DNA from: Pedobacter westerhofensis
GTDB taxonomy: Bacteria; Bacteroidota; Bacteroidia; Sphingobacteriales; Sphingobacteriaceae
Assembly: GCF_900182595.1 (NCBI RefSeq)
Contig: NZ_FXTN01000008.1
Span: forward strand, 1 to 64,000
DNA length: 64,000 bases
Direction: 5' to 3'
A program made the position numbers and the translations under genes. Under the pieces are notes generated by a model, which was not told the DNA's origin, made no database searches, and worked only from the letters and a program-made list of their open reading frames with translations. Of the stretch, positions 43,933-53,510 are shown piece after piece. Numbering within the stretch: the stretch's first letter is position 1; every line of letters begins with the position of its first letter.

Positions 43933-44505
43933 TTAAAAATTGTAATACGGAGAGATCATCAGGTATACGATGACGCCCGTAACCGCAACATATAACCATA
44001 CAGGATAGGCCCATCTTACAATCTTGCGGTGACGCTCAATCTGCATGCTAAAGCCGCGCAGGAAGCTGATCAGGATTAAGGGAAGAACAACTACCGCAAG
44101 CATAATGTGCGTGATCAGTATCACGAAATAAATCATGCGCGACGCACCAACAGCAGCAAGCTCTGCGGCAGAAAGCACGCCATTATGATCGATATCCCCA
44201 TATCGGGTGTCTTTTTCATACAAATGAAACAGAATGTAGAAAACAAGAAAAAAAGCCGACAGCACAAACGTGATCACGTTCGTGATCTTATGTGCCTGGA
44301 TATTTTTACGCTTGATAAAGATCAGCGAAAGAATGAGCAATACCGCGCAAACCGCATTGATACCACCGATGATATGTGGCAAAAGATAGATAAAGGACGG
44401 TTTCACAGTTGGTGGCGGAACGATCTTTAATACTACCACTACTACAAGAACTACGGCTGTTACTATCCAGATCAGTCGCAGGAAAAATTTGTCATTTAAA
44501 TTCAT
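43933..44505 (-). CDS. DUF420 (CtaM/YozB-like) protein with an EF-hand-like loop
   Basis: A 190-residue membrane protein of the DUF420 family, which includes CtaM/YozB, needed for assembly of aa3/caa3 oxidases. About five helices are seen. A 12-residue segment between helices three and four reads DIDHNGVLSAAE (coding bases 44161-44196). It fits the EF-hand calcium loop at positions 1, 3, 5, 6, 9 and 12. It follows the sco gene in the oxidase block. Confidence 0.87.
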   Translation of the reverse strand: MNLNDKFFLRLIWIVTAVVLVVVVVLKIVPPPTVKPSFIYLLPHIIGGINAVCAVLLILSLIFIKRKNIQAHKITNVITFVLSAFFLVFYILFHLYEKDTRYGDIDHNGVLSAAELAAVGASRMIYFVILITHIMLAVVVLPLILISFLRGFSMQIERHRKIVRWAYPVWLYVAVTGVIVYLMISPYYNF

Positions 44506-44542
44506 GTGTGTCTTTTATATGGATGAATGTCATCCTGAACGT

Positions 44543-45256
44543 TTATTCAGCTTCTTTAGCCCTTCTGGCACGCAATTCCTCTGCTACCAGTACCTTTACC
44601 TCATCATTCAGTTTGGAAAGTGCTTCCTGGTTAGTGGCGTCATAGTATCCTCTGATCCTGTGCTGGGGATCGAGGAGTACAAACATGTTGCTGTAAACGA
44701 ACTTGCGTTCGCCCTGATCAGATTCCTGATGCGCATCTATAAATAAACCCTTGTTGATCCAGCTGTACACAGCAGTACTGTCGCCTGTCAGCAGATCCCA
44801 TTTACCGGCTTTGGCACCCAGTTGATCAGCATACGGTTTTAACTCCGAAGCATGGTCTGTAACAGGGTCTATGCTCAGTCCTGCCAGACGGATCATATTG
44901 TTTGTGCCATAGCTCTGCAAAAAGGCGCCCATCGCCTTGTTGGCAAACTGTACCGCATAGTTATTGCCTTTGGTGTAAAACAGGTTCAGTACAATAATCC
45001 TGCCTCTGAAGTTTCTCCAGGTTAAGGTATCGCCCAGCTGGTTTACAAATTTAAAATCAGGCAGCTGATGATAGATGGTATCGGGTATCTTTTTCCCATG
45101 AAAAGTGTGAAAAGTTGACGCTACCGCTTTAGGCCCGAAAAAAGGAAGTGGTTTGTATCTGTTCTTACCCTGGTGAACAAGCTCATAATATAAAAATCCC
45201 GGTACCGCTAAAATGGCTACCAGGATTAATACTTTTTTTATTGAAGCAAGCTTCAT
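44543..45256 (-). CDS. SCO family protein lacking all cysteines
   Basis: A 237-residue protein with an N-terminal membrane anchor and a thioredoxin-like Sco domain (LPDFKFVNQLGDTLTWRNFRG, FVLLDPQHRIRGYYDA). Sco proteins carry copper to CuA of cytochrome oxidase through CxxxC and a distal His. Here the CxxxC position reads NLFYTKGNNYAVQF and the distal His position reads FVYSNMFVL. There is no Cys in the whole protein, so copper binding in the usual way is not possible. Its start overlaps the subunit IV gene stop by 4 bp. Confidence 0.87.
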   Translation of the reverse strand: MKLASIKKVLILVAILAVPGFLYYELVHQGKNRYKPLPFFGPKAVASTFHTFHGKKIPDTIYHQLPDFKFVNQLGDTLTWRNFRGRIIVLNLFYTKGNNYAVQFANKAMGAFLQSYGTNNMIRLAGLSIDPVTDHASELKPYADQLGAKAGKWDLLTGDSTAVYSWINKGLFIDAHQESDQGERKFVYSNMFVLLDPQHRIRGYYDATNQEALSKLNDEVKVLVAEELRARRAKEAE

Positions 45257-45612
45257 GAATGAAGGGTCTGATGTACGTGCAGGTAACCGCCTTCAATTAG
45301 CATCAGGGTAATAAAATAGATGATAAAAATGAATGCGAGTCCCATTGACAGTTTCAGTCCTGTCTTTTCAAATTTAAGGTGCATAAAGAAAGCCACGATA
45401 TAATAAGCTTTCAGCAGTGTTAACAGGATATATGCAATATTTCCGGCAGTACGGGGGATCATACCTTTTGGTAAGATTACCAGTGCAATGATAAATTCTA
45501 CTACGGTTATTCCCAGTAAAATAAAGAATACCTGCCAGATCTTAGATTTACTCAAGCCTGCATGTTCATCATGCGCATGCTCATCTGTTGTGTGTATGTG
45601 TTGTTCAGACAT
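45253..45612 (-). CDS. Cytochrome c oxidase subunit IV family protein
   Basis: A 119-residue protein with three membrane helices (IWQVFFILLGITVVEFIIAL, AYILLTLLKAYYIVAFFMHL, SMGLAFIFIIYFITLMLIEG). The second has the conserved KAYYIVAFFMHLKFE. The N-terminus is His-rich (EQHIHTTDEHAHDEHAG). It forms part of the oxidase and overlaps the sco gene by 4 bp. Confidence 0.9.
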   Translation of the reverse strand: MSEQHIHTTDEHAHDEHAGLSKSKIWQVFFILLGITVVEFIIALVILPKGMIPRTAGNIAYILLTLLKAYYIVAFFMHLKFEKTGLKLSMGLAFIFIIYFITLMLIEGGYLHVHQTLHS

Positions 45613-45631
45613 AATATATTTTATAAGGAAA

Positions 45632-46339
45632 TTAAACTAAATAGAAGAAGGTAAATACAAATACCCATACCAAATCCACAAAGTGCCAGTACAGACCTAC
45701 TTTTTCTACCATCAGATAATGGCCGCGTTTTTCGAAGGTACCGTTAATGGTCATACATAAGATGATGATATTAATGATTACCCCACTGAAAACGTGAAAT
45801 CCGTGGAATCCGGTAATGGTAAAGAACAGGTTAGCAAACTGCTGTGCAGCAACGTTAGATACAGGTCCTGTAAAGAATTCCTGTAATTTTTCTGCGTCAG
45901 GAATAGATCCCCACCAGAAACCTTCATGGTGAAGGTGAGTCCACTCTAAAGCCTGGCAGCCAAGGAACATAAAACCACCAATAATGGTAGCGATCATCCA
46001 TCCTATCACCTGGCTTTTTGCACGTCTGTGACCAGCTTCAACAGCTAATACCATTGTTACTGAACTCATGATCAGGATAAAGGTCATAATACCTACAAAT
46101 ACCAGTGGCGCACCAGAATCCACAACACCGGGGATCGACTGGAATACCAGGTCTGGGTTTGGCCAGGTAGTTTTTGAGAATCGTTGGGCTCCGTAATAAA
46201 CTAATAGCGAGGAGAAGGTAAACGCATCAGATAGCAGGAAAAACCACATCATTAGTTTTCCATATTCTATCGACCATGGTGAACGGCCGCCACTCCATGG
46301 AGTAGTCTTTACCTGATCTAATTGTGATAATGAATCCAT
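45632..46339 (-). CDS. ctaE: Cytochrome c oxidase subunit III
   Basis: A 235-residue protein of the heme-copper oxidase subunit III family with five to seven helices and the conserved FTITGFHGFHVFSGVI and YWHFVDLVWVFVF. It lies next to a second subunit-III-like gene, an arrangement seen in Bacteroidota. Confidence 0.92.
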   Translation of the reverse strand: MDSLSQLDQVKTTPWSGGRSPWSIEYGKLMMWFFLLSDAFTFSSLLVYYGAQRFSKTTWPNPDLVFQSIPGVVDSGAPLVFVGIMTFILIMSSVTMVLAVEAGHRRAKSQVIGWMIATIIGGFMFLGCQALEWTHLHHEGFWWGSIPDAEKLQEFFTGPVSNVAAQQFANLFFTITGFHGFHVFSGVIINIIILCMTINGTFEKRGHYLMVEKVGLYWHFVDLVWVFVFTFFYLV

Positions 46340-46369
46340 TTTGAAAATTGTAATAGTTTGTTAAAAAGT

Positions 46370-46960
46370 CTAACTGTTCAAAAGTAAAAAAACATACAGA
46401 TATATCCACAATATATCTATAAAATGCCAAAATATAGAAGCGATCTCGATACGATAAACCGCTTTTTGTGCCGGAACATTGCTAAATGCACCGAAAAGAC
46501 TAATTGCGATGAAGCAAAGACCAGCTACAATGTGCAGCAAGTGCATTCCCGAGACAATATAGATCAGGGAAATCGCCGCATTGTTGTTTACCAGTGTAGC
46601 TCCTGTCTGATATAAGGCAGACCAGGCATCGATCTGCAGCCATGCAAATACAAGGCCCAGCACCAGCGTAGCTGATAAAAATATCTTCTGTGTTTGCACA
46701 TTCTGGTTACGTACAGCCTTGGCAGCAAAAAACAGGCAGATGCTGCTCAGTACAAGCACAGCTGTGCTGTACATAAAAACATCAGGCAGAACCAAACCAT
46801 GCCCCTTGCCTTTTGATGCTGCAAACACAATATAAAAACTAGTAAATCCTCCAAACATGATCGTTGAAGAAACTACAAACAGCCAAAGGATAAACTTTTT
46901 GGCTTTCAATGAAGGTGGAAGCTCTTGTTCCATCTCTCCCTGATTTAATGTATGTACCAT
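46370..46960 (-). CDS. Second subunit-III-like oxidase protein
   Basis: A 196-residue heme-copper oxidase subunit III family protein with five helices (FILWLFVVSSTIMFGGFTSF, VSGMHLLHIVAGLCFIAISL) and the conserved IASIFWHFIDILWIYLYVF. It is shorter than its neighbour. Its position and family suggest that it belongs to the same oxidase. Confidence 0.88.
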   Translation of the reverse strand: MVHTLNQGEMEQELPPSLKAKKFILWLFVVSSTIMFGGFTSFYIVFAASKGKGHGLVLPDVFMYSTAVLVLSSICLFFAAKAVRNQNVQTQKIFLSATLVLGLVFAWLQIDAWSALYQTGATLVNNNAAISLIYIVSGMHLLHIVAGLCFIAISLFGAFSNVPAQKAVYRIEIASIFWHFIDILWIYLYVFLLLNS

Positions 46961-46970
46961 ATTAAAAATT

Positions 46971-47873
46971 CTATTTACCTATAAAATCAAACAATAAAAT
47001 CAACTGCACCAGTGGTATATAAAAGAACGAACAGAACATCACTTTACGCGCACTGGCTATATCCTGCTTTACCAGCAGTTTGAAGGCCAGCCATGCAAAT
47101 ACAATTCCGGCAATCAGAGAAAATCCAGCAATGTAGTAACCCCCAAAATGGTAAAAGGTTGGCAGCAAACTCACAGGGATCAGGATCAGTGTGCTTACAA
47201 ACACAAAGCCTGCACTGATCTTATCTCTCTCTTTGGTTGGCAGCAGCCTGAAGCCAGCCTTTTTGTAATCATCATCCAGCACCCATGCAATCGCCCAGAA
47301 GTGAGGAAACTGCCATACGAACTGCACCAGAAATAAAATACTGGCAATCTCGTAATCCACAGGCAAAAAATGACGGATATGGCCTAAAGCAGCCAGGTAG
47401 CCAATCAGCGGTGGCAATGCACCCGGAATAGCGCCAACAAACACTGCTATGGGCGACTTCCTTTTTAAAGGCGTATAAACAAAGGCGTATAGTAAAATAG
47501 AAAAGACAGATAGTAAACCTGTTTCCAGATTAAGTTTACCCAGCAACCAGGTACCCAGCATGCCCATAATCAGTCCCATCACCAACCCTTGTCCGGTTGT
47601 CATCCTGCCGGCAGGCATAGGACGGTCCATTGTGCGGGTCATCAGTTTATCCAGGTCGACCTCAATGATCTCATTAAAGCAATTGGCGGCAGCAGTAACC
47701 AGAAAGCCACCAGCTACCAGGATGAGCCAGTTCCCCCAGTCGATACCGGGAACTTCTCCGCGCGCTACCTGCATTCTTGAACCAATCAGAAAAGTGATTG
47801 ATGCCGAAAATACAACCAGGAACGTGAGCCTGAATTTGATAAGTTTGGATAAATCTGCGAAAAATAACTTCAA
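46971..47873 (-). CDS. ctaB: Protoheme IX farnesyltransferase (heme O synthase)
   Basis: A 300-residue UbiA-family membrane enzyme that adds a farnesyl group to heme b. The prenyl-diphosphate-binding motifs are NCFNEIIEVDLDKLMTRTMD and VLDDDYKKAGFRLLP. Eight or nine helices are present. Heme O feeds CtaA, encoded 17 bp upstream on the same strand. Confidence 0.95.
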   Translation of the reverse strand: MKLFFADLSKLIKFRLTFLVVFSASITFLIGSRMQVARGEVPGIDWGNWLILVAGGFLVTAAANCFNEIIEVDLDKLMTRTMDRPMPAGRMTTGQGLVMGLIMGMLGTWLLGKLNLETGLLSVFSILLYAFVYTPLKRKSPIAVFVGAIPGALPPLIGYLAALGHIRHFLPVDYEIASILFLVQFVWQFPHFWAIAWVLDDDYKKAGFRLLPTKERDKISAGFVFVSTLILIPVSLLPTFYHFGGYYIAGFSLIAGIVFAWLAFKLLVKQDIASARKVMFCSFFYIPLVQLILLFDFIGK

Positions 47874-47890
47874 TTCTTATTTATTTAATA

Positions 47891-48949
47891 TTACTGATTA
47901 TAAGTGTTTGTTCTGTATACCAGCAGATAAAGATAAAACTGCAGGGTAAACAATACGGTTGAGAACACTAAATGTATCACCTGGGTGACGGGAGGCAGCG
48001 CAAAGTTAGACAATAATAGGCCACTTGCAATCTGAATTAATAAAACTATCAGGATTGAATTGCCCAGTCTCAGTTCAGTTGCCTTACCTCCAAACCTGTT
48101 CATTACAATCTGGTAAACAAACACATTTACGACGGCTACAAAGATCGCCAGGTCCCTGTGATAAGAGAACACCTGCCCTGCCTTGCTTACCCAGGTTTCA
48201 CGCTGGGCATACAACAGTTGTTTTGCCGTGGCATCAATAGCTTCTCTTACTTCTGTACCTAAAGTAATCTGTATCACGCTGAGTGCAATGGCTGCCAGTA
48301 TCAGTACCTTTAGCCAGATTACTTTAGACATGATCACCGTTTCCTGCTTATAGAGCGTCTGCGTATAATAATAGGTATACACCAGTATGGCCAGAATGAC
48401 CAATGCCAGCAGCATGTGCAGCGTAACGATCCAGGCCAGTAAATTTGTGGAGACCACAATAGAACCCAACCATCCCTGGAAGCCAACTACTATCAGGTTT
48501 ACAACACTTAAAATAACGATCCTTTTGGCTTTCTTCCGGTAAGTAAAAGAGAGCACAACCAATGCAATCAGTAAAAATCCTGTTGCCGCACCGGTGAGCC
48601 TGTTGATATATTCTGTATAGGTTTTAGCTACATTGAATGTCTCAGGAACTGTGATGGTCTGATCGTGGCGGATACTGTCGGCCACATCACTGCGTCCCAT
48701 TTTATCCAGCAGTTTGGCAAAACGTTCATTCTTCTTCATCCTCCCGGCCACATATTTCTCTTTGTAATCCTTTGGCAGCTGGTCTACAGATGTCGGGGGG
48801 ATATACTGATCGAAACACTTAGGCCAATCCGGGCAACCCATACCTGAACCAGTGCTGCGTACAATGCCACCTGCAAGGATAAGCACTAACGTGACGATGA
48901 TTGTAATCAGGTTTAGCCGGATAAATCTATGCTCAGATTTAGGAACCAT
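47891..48949 (-). CDS. ctaA: Heme A synthase (COX15/CtaA)
   Basis: A 352-residue membrane enzyme that converts heme O to heme A. Eight helices are expected, with heme-ligand His in EYINRLTGAATGF, VTLHMLLALVIL, YHRDLAIFVA and QVIHLVFS. The N-terminus has GSGMGCPDWPKCFDQYIPP, the conserved Cys pair. It begins a transcription unit after the terminator at 48964-49017. Confidence 0.93.
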   Translation of the reverse strand: MVPKSEHRFIRLNLITIIVTLVLILAGGIVRSTGSGMGCPDWPKCFDQYIPPTSVDQLPKDYKEKYVAGRMKKNERFAKLLDKMGRSDVADSIRHDQTITVPETFNVAKTYTEYINRLTGAATGFLLIALVVLSFTYRKKAKRIVILSVVNLIVVGFQGWLGSIVVSTNLLAWIVTLHMLLALVILAILVYTYYYTQTLYKQETVIMSKVIWLKVLILAAIALSVIQITLGTEVREAIDATAKQLLYAQRETWVSKAGQVFSYHRDLAIFVAVVNVFVYQIVMNRFGGKATELRLGNSILIVLLIQIASGLLLSNFALPPVTQVIHLVFSTVLFTLQFYLYLLVYRTNTYNQ

Positions 48950-48963
48950 TGGTATATTTATGT

Positions 48964-49017
48964 TAAAAAAAATGAGGTTACTGATCTAAGTCAATACTCA
49001 GGGCAGGTAACCTCATT
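48964..49017 (-). terminator. Terminator after oxidase subunit I
   Basis: On the minus strand AATGAGGTTAC and GTAACCTCATT (positions 49017-49007 and 48981-48971) pair perfectly over 11 bp. The loop is 25 bases and eight T residues follow. It separates the ActABCDEF-ctaC-ctaD unit from ctaA. Confidence 0.82.
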
Positions 49018-49037
49018 GTATATTTTAAAGCACGGGA

Positions 49038-50936
49038 TTAATGGAAATGCACATCAGCTTTTTCAGGAGCATTTTTTGCATCCCACTCTCTCTGGATACG
49101 CTCAGATTCAGCGTTACCTTCAAAGTCGTGCGGCATGTTAGACAACATTGTTTCAGAGTAAGGAACAGTCTGAGGGATAAAATCCTGCTCAGCACCTGGC
49201 TTACTGTAGTCATATGGCCAGCGGTGTACTGTAGGAATTTCTCCCGGCCAGTTACCGTGGATATGTTCAACCGGTGTAGTCCATTCCAGTGTATTGGATT
49301 CCCAAGGATTCTGCGTTGCTTTTTTACCGAAGAAGATCGAGTAGAAGAAGTTAAACAGGAAGGCCACCTGAGCCAGGGCTGCAACGATTGCAGACCAGGT
49401 TACAAAGATATTTACCGTTACCCATTTCTGCATGAATTCAAATTCAGTAAAGGCATAGTAACGTCTTGGCACACCATCAAGTCCTAAGAAGTGAAGCGGG
49501 AAGAATACCAGGTAAGCACAGATGAAAGTAACCCAGAAGTGCAGGTAACCTAACTTGGCATTCATCATTGTACCAAACATTTTTGGATACCAGTGATAAA
49601 CACCGGCAAGCATACCAAAGATTGCTGCTGATCCCATTACAAGGTGGAAGTGGGCAACAACAAAGTAAGTATCGTGTAAGTTGATATCCAGTGAAGCGTT
49701 ACCCAGGAAGATACCTGTTAAACCACCAGAGATAAAGAATGAAACCATACCGATAGCACACAACATTGCAGGTGTGAACCTGATGTTACCGCGCCACAGT
49801 GTAGCTAAATAGTTGAAAGTTTTAACGGCAGAAGGAACCGCAATAATCAGCGTGGTGATCATGAAGACCCCACCCAACAATGGATTCATACCCGTCACAA
49901 ACATATGGTGACCCCATACGATGAATGAAAGTACCGTAATACCAATCAGTGAATAAACCATGGCATGGTAACCGAAGATTGGTTTTCTTGAGTTTACAGA
50001 GATTACTTCTGATGATATACCCAATGCAGGCATAATTACGATGTACACCTCAGGGTGACCAAGGAACCAGAATAAGTGTTCCCAAAGGATAGGTGAACCA
50101 CCTTCATTTGGCAATACCTGGCTGCCCATAACGATATCAGATAAGTAGAAACTTGTACCAAAACTACGGTCGAAGATTAACAATACCACACCAGCTACAA
50201 GAACCGGGAATGAAAGTACACCTAAGATAGCAGTAAGGAAGAAAGCCCAGATTGTTAAAGGCATTTTCCAAAGGTCCATACCTTTTGTACGCATATTTAA
50301 TACTGTACTTACGTAGTTGATACCACCCATCAACTGGGAAACCACGAAAAGCACCATACTTGCCAACCACAAAGTCATACCTAAACCTGAACCCGGAATT
50401 GCTTTTGGCAATGCCGACAGCGGAGGGTAGATTGTCCATCCTGCACTTGCGGGACCAGTCTGGATGAAGAATGAACTCATCATGATGATACAGGCAGTAA
50501 AGAAGAACCAGTAAGAAAGCATGTTCATAAATGGCGATGCCATATCCCGTACCCCGAGCTGAAGCGGGATCAGCAAGTTACTGAAGGTACCGCTTAGTCC
50601 TGCAGTCAGTACAAAGAATACCATGATGGTACCATGTATCGTTACCAGGGCAAGATAGAAATCAGGTTTGATCCTTCCTCCTTCAGCCCATTTTCCTAAA
50701 AATGTTTCGAGGATAGGGAAACTTTTATCCGGCCAGGCCAGCTGAATACGGAATAAGATAGACAATCCCATTGCAATAACAGCCATAACGATACCAGTTA
50801 TCAAAAACTGTTTAGCGATCATCTTGTGATCCTGGCTAAATACGTACTTCGTTATAAAAGATTGTTCGTGGTGCCCATGATCGTGATCGTCATGGTGACC
50901 GTTGTTATGTGTATCGTGTAATGTTATAGTTGACAT
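49038..50936 (-). CDS. ctaD: Cytochrome c oxidase subunit I
   Basis: A 632-residue catalytic subunit. The A-family K/D channel and active site are seen in WFLGHPEVYIVIMPALG (Glu present, His-Tyr pair), IVWGHHMFVTGMNP (two CuB His) and HFHLVMGSAAIF (heme His). Twelve helices. The His-rich N-terminus (DTHNNGHHDDHDHGHH) is unusual and could bind metal. It lies 20 bp after ctaC. Confidence 0.96.
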   Translation of the reverse strand: MSTITLHDTHNNGHHDDHDHGHHEQSFITKYVFSQDHKMIAKQFLITGIVMAVIAMGLSILFRIQLAWPDKSFPILETFLGKWAEGGRIKPDFYLALVTIHGTIMVFFVLTAGLSGTFSNLLIPLQLGVRDMASPFMNMLSYWFFFTACIIMMSSFFIQTGPASAGWTIYPPLSALPKAIPGSGLGMTLWLASMVLFVVSQLMGGINYVSTVLNMRTKGMDLWKMPLTIWAFFLTAILGVLSFPVLVAGVVLLIFDRSFGTSFYLSDIVMGSQVLPNEGGSPILWEHLFWFLGHPEVYIVIMPALGISSEVISVNSRKPIFGYHAMVYSLIGITVLSFIVWGHHMFVTGMNPLLGGVFMITTLIIAVPSAVKTFNYLATLWRGNIRFTPAMLCAIGMVSFFISGGLTGIFLGNASLDINLHDTYFVVAHFHLVMGSAAIFGMLAGVYHWYPKMFGTMMNAKLGYLHFWVTFICAYLVFFPLHFLGLDGVPRRYYAFTEFEFMQKWVTVNIFVTWSAIVAALAQVAFLFNFFYSIFFGKKATQNPWESNTLEWTTPVEHIHGNWPGEIPTVHRWPYDYSKPGAEQDFIPQTVPYSETMLSNMPHDFEGNAESERIQREWDAKNAPEKADVHFH

Positions 50937-50956
50937 AATGCGCTATTCCAGTATAA

Positions 50957-52213
50957 TTATTTTTTTAAAGCCGGTTTATTCATTGCTACAGCAGACGAAT
51001 CCTTTGCAGGCGTAGCTGTACTGTCAGCAGGAGCTGCTGCTGGTGCTGCTGCGTCAGGTACTAAAGGCAAATTGAATTCTTTTCTCAAATCGTTATTGAT
51101 GAATTTAGGTTGTTTAAGTACCCAAGCCTCATATTCTGCCTGAGAAACAACTCTAATTACCTTTTTCATGTTATAGTGACCTGATCCGCAGATTTTAGAG
51201 CAGTAAAGCAGATACTGAAATGCAGGATCGTTTACTTTTGTCTTCATCTCTTCTGAAGTGATCGTTGGCGTGAATTCGAAATAAGAAGTCATACCCGGTA
51301 CACTGTTGAGCTGAACCCTGAAATGCGGCATGTACACACTATGTACAACATCTTTACTGGTAATGATTAACCTTACCGGTTTGTTTACTGGAATAACCAT
51401 TTCGTCTGCATTCTGGTCATCAAGGTTGTTTTTATCCTTGAAATCCATTCCCAGTCCGTTGGTACCGGTAATCAGTTTATAGTTTTTTAATCCAACAATA
51501 CCGTCAGCACCCGGGTAACGTAAAGTCCACTGGAACTGCTGAGAAGTAATCTCAATGCTTAATGGCTTGTTGTTTGGATCTTCGATTTTATAGAAGATTG
51601 ATCTCCAGGTTAGGAAACCCATCAGAACCAATACTGTAAGTACCAATGCAGGAACAATCGTCCAGATACGCTCTAAAGCATTGTTATGCGGATAGTAGTA
51701 TGCTTTTCTTTTTCCTGTATTTCTGTAGAAGAACGAGAACAGGAATAATGCAATGTGTGTTCCGATGAAAACGATAGTAGTAAGGATCAAAGTGATGTTA
51801 AACATCGAATCGATCTTCTTACCATGCTCAGATGCTGCATCCGGAAGAAGCATATGCCCGTGAACAGTATATTCAAAATATACACCGAACAAACCAGCAA
51901 TTAAGAAAAGGACGAATATCACACCATTGACAGTATTCCAGTTGATGCTATCTGGTTTATCCTGCGCTTCGCGTGTCAATTCATATACCCTGATCGCTTT
52001 TCCTACAATTGCTATAAATAAGCAAAGCAGTAAAAATAGCATCGTGTAGAATGCAACCGATTTATAGATCGGAACCATATCGATTTGTTTCGGGGCGGCT
52101 GCAGCGGCGCCGGCGGCTGCTTCTTGTGCAAATGCGCTGGTATTTGCAAACACAGTAACGAGTACTGCCAGGGCCGCCATTGTCTTATTGCTTATAAATT
52201 TTCTTAAACTCAT
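50957..52213 (-). CDS. ctaC: Cytochrome c oxidase subunit II
   Basis: A 418-residue subunit, longer than the 250-300 usual. The CuA site is intact: VHSVYMPHFRVQLNSVPGM and LLYCSKICGSGHYNMKK (two Cys, His, Met). Signal peptide and three helices precede it; no CxxCH is present, so it is aa3 rather than caa3. The C-terminal tail is Ala/Pro-rich. Confidence 0.95.
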   Translation of the reverse strand: MSLRKFISNKTMAALAVLVTVFANTSAFAQEAAAGAAAAAPKQIDMVPIYKSVAFYTMLFLLLCLFIAIVGKAIRVYELTREAQDKPDSINWNTVNGVIFVLFLIAGLFGVYFEYTVHGHMLLPDAASEHGKKIDSMFNITLILTTIVFIGTHIALFLFSFFYRNTGKRKAYYYPHNNALERIWTIVPALVLTVLVLMGFLTWRSIFYKIEDPNNKPLSIEITSQQFQWTLRYPGADGIVGLKNYKLITGTNGLGMDFKDKNNLDDQNADEMVIPVNKPVRLIITSKDVVHSVYMPHFRVQLNSVPGMTSYFEFTPTITSEEMKTKVNDPAFQYLLYCSKICGSGHYNMKKVIRVVSQAEYEAWVLKQPKFINNDLRKEFNLPLVPDAAAPAAAPADSTATPAKDSSAVAMNKPALKK

Positions 52214-52279
52214 TTTCTTAAAAGTAGTACGATGTACTTCTACTATACTATTAATTTATATACTCTCTAATCCAACCAA

Positions 52280-53497
52280 TTACAAATGGTGATTCAGACT
52301 CTCCGAAAGAAGAGGGTGATTCTTTGCAATCAGAGGTTTCTTGCTTAATGCAGTCAGTACTGTAAAGGTAAACAAGCCTATAAAACCAATAGCTGTTCCT
52401 ATTTCAATTATTCCAAATCCGTTTGTTCCGTCTTCAACTGTACCAGGCATAATCATCTGGTAATAATCTACCCAGTGACCACAAAGTACAATTATAGATA
52501 CTGTTAACAGGATATTTTCTTTCCTTTTGTTGTCACGGTCCATTAATAACAGTACCGGTGACAGGAAGTTCATTACCAGGTTAAGGAAGAACCAGAACTT
52601 GTAAAATTCAAAACGTTTGTAAAAATACACAGTTTCTTCCGGCATGTTGGCATAATAGATCAACATAAATTGAGCAAACCATACATAAGTCCAGAAGATA
52701 GAGAATCCGAAGATAAACTGTCCAAGGTTATGAAGGTGACTGTTATTAACCCATTGCATGTAACCAGCTTTTCTGAGCAGGATGATAATCACTGCCATTG
52801 TTGCCAGACTGCTCACCCACATTGCTGCGAAGTTATACCATCCAAACATTGTTGAGAACCAGTGTGCTTCTAATGACATCACTGTATCAAAAGCAAAGAT
52901 TGGTGTAGTAAATCCGTAGATCACTAAAAATATACAAGAGTATTTAAAACTTTTAGTGTAAGAGTTTAAACCACCTTCAAGATCTTCGTTGTTGGACAGT
53001 TTGGTCAGCAGCATGGAGAACATGCTGTAGATTCCCAGGAATATTACCTGGCGGCCCATGAAAAACGGAACGTTAAGGAAAGCAGACTTGCCGTCGATCA
53101 GTTTATCGTAGTTAGGGCTGTTAGGATCAGTTAATCCATCTGCATGCCAGTGGTGGTAAAGGTTATGTGAGTACAAACCTGCACCAATTACGGCAATCAG
53201 TACCACAACTGCGATAGGCAGTGTTTTTGCCATTGCTTGTGGTACACGCAGGATAGAGGCCGACCAACCGGCTTGTGCGACAAACTGAACAGCCAGAAAG
53301 AATGTTCCCGACATACATACACAGGCAAAGTAATATGCCATTAGTAACAGGTTGCCAAAGGTCCGCTCATGAAGTTCATGATCAGAAAAACCATAAGCGA
53401 TACAAGCAATACCGATTACGATACCGACTATACTTAAAGTTTTAGCCTTCCCAGTAAACTCAAACTGTTCAGTTAAATTATAATTGTGAGTTCCCAT
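52280..53497 (-). CDS. actF: Alternative complex III subunit ActF
   Basis: A 405-residue membrane protein with about ten helices, homologous to ActC/NrfD-type quinol subunits but smaller in loops (WSASILRVPQAMAKTLPIAV, YMQWVNNSHLHNLGQFIFGF). It is part of the quinol:cytochrome c oxidoreductase. It lies between actE and ctaC on one transcript. Confidence 0.92.
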   Translation of the reverse strand: MGTHNYNLTEQFEFTGKAKTLSIVGIVIGIACIAYGFSDHELHERTFGNLLLMAYYFACVCMSGTFFLAVQFVAQAGWSASILRVPQAMAKTLPIAVVVLIAVIGAGLYSHNLYHHWHADGLTDPNSPNYDKLIDGKSAFLNVPFFMGRQVIFLGIYSMFSMLLTKLSNNEDLEGGLNSYTKSFKYSCIFLVIYGFTTPIFAFDTVMSLEAHWFSTMFGWYNFAAMWVSSLATMAVIIILLRKAGYMQWVNNSHLHNLGQFIFGFSIFWTYVWFAQFMLIYYANMPEETVYFYKRFEFYKFWFFLNLVMNFLSPVLLLMDRDNKRKENILLTVSIIVLCGHWVDYYQMIMPGTVEDGTNGFGIIEIGTAIGFIGLFTFTVLTALSKKPLIAKNHPLLSESLNHHL

Positions 53498-53510
53498 CTA
53501 TATCTGTTTT

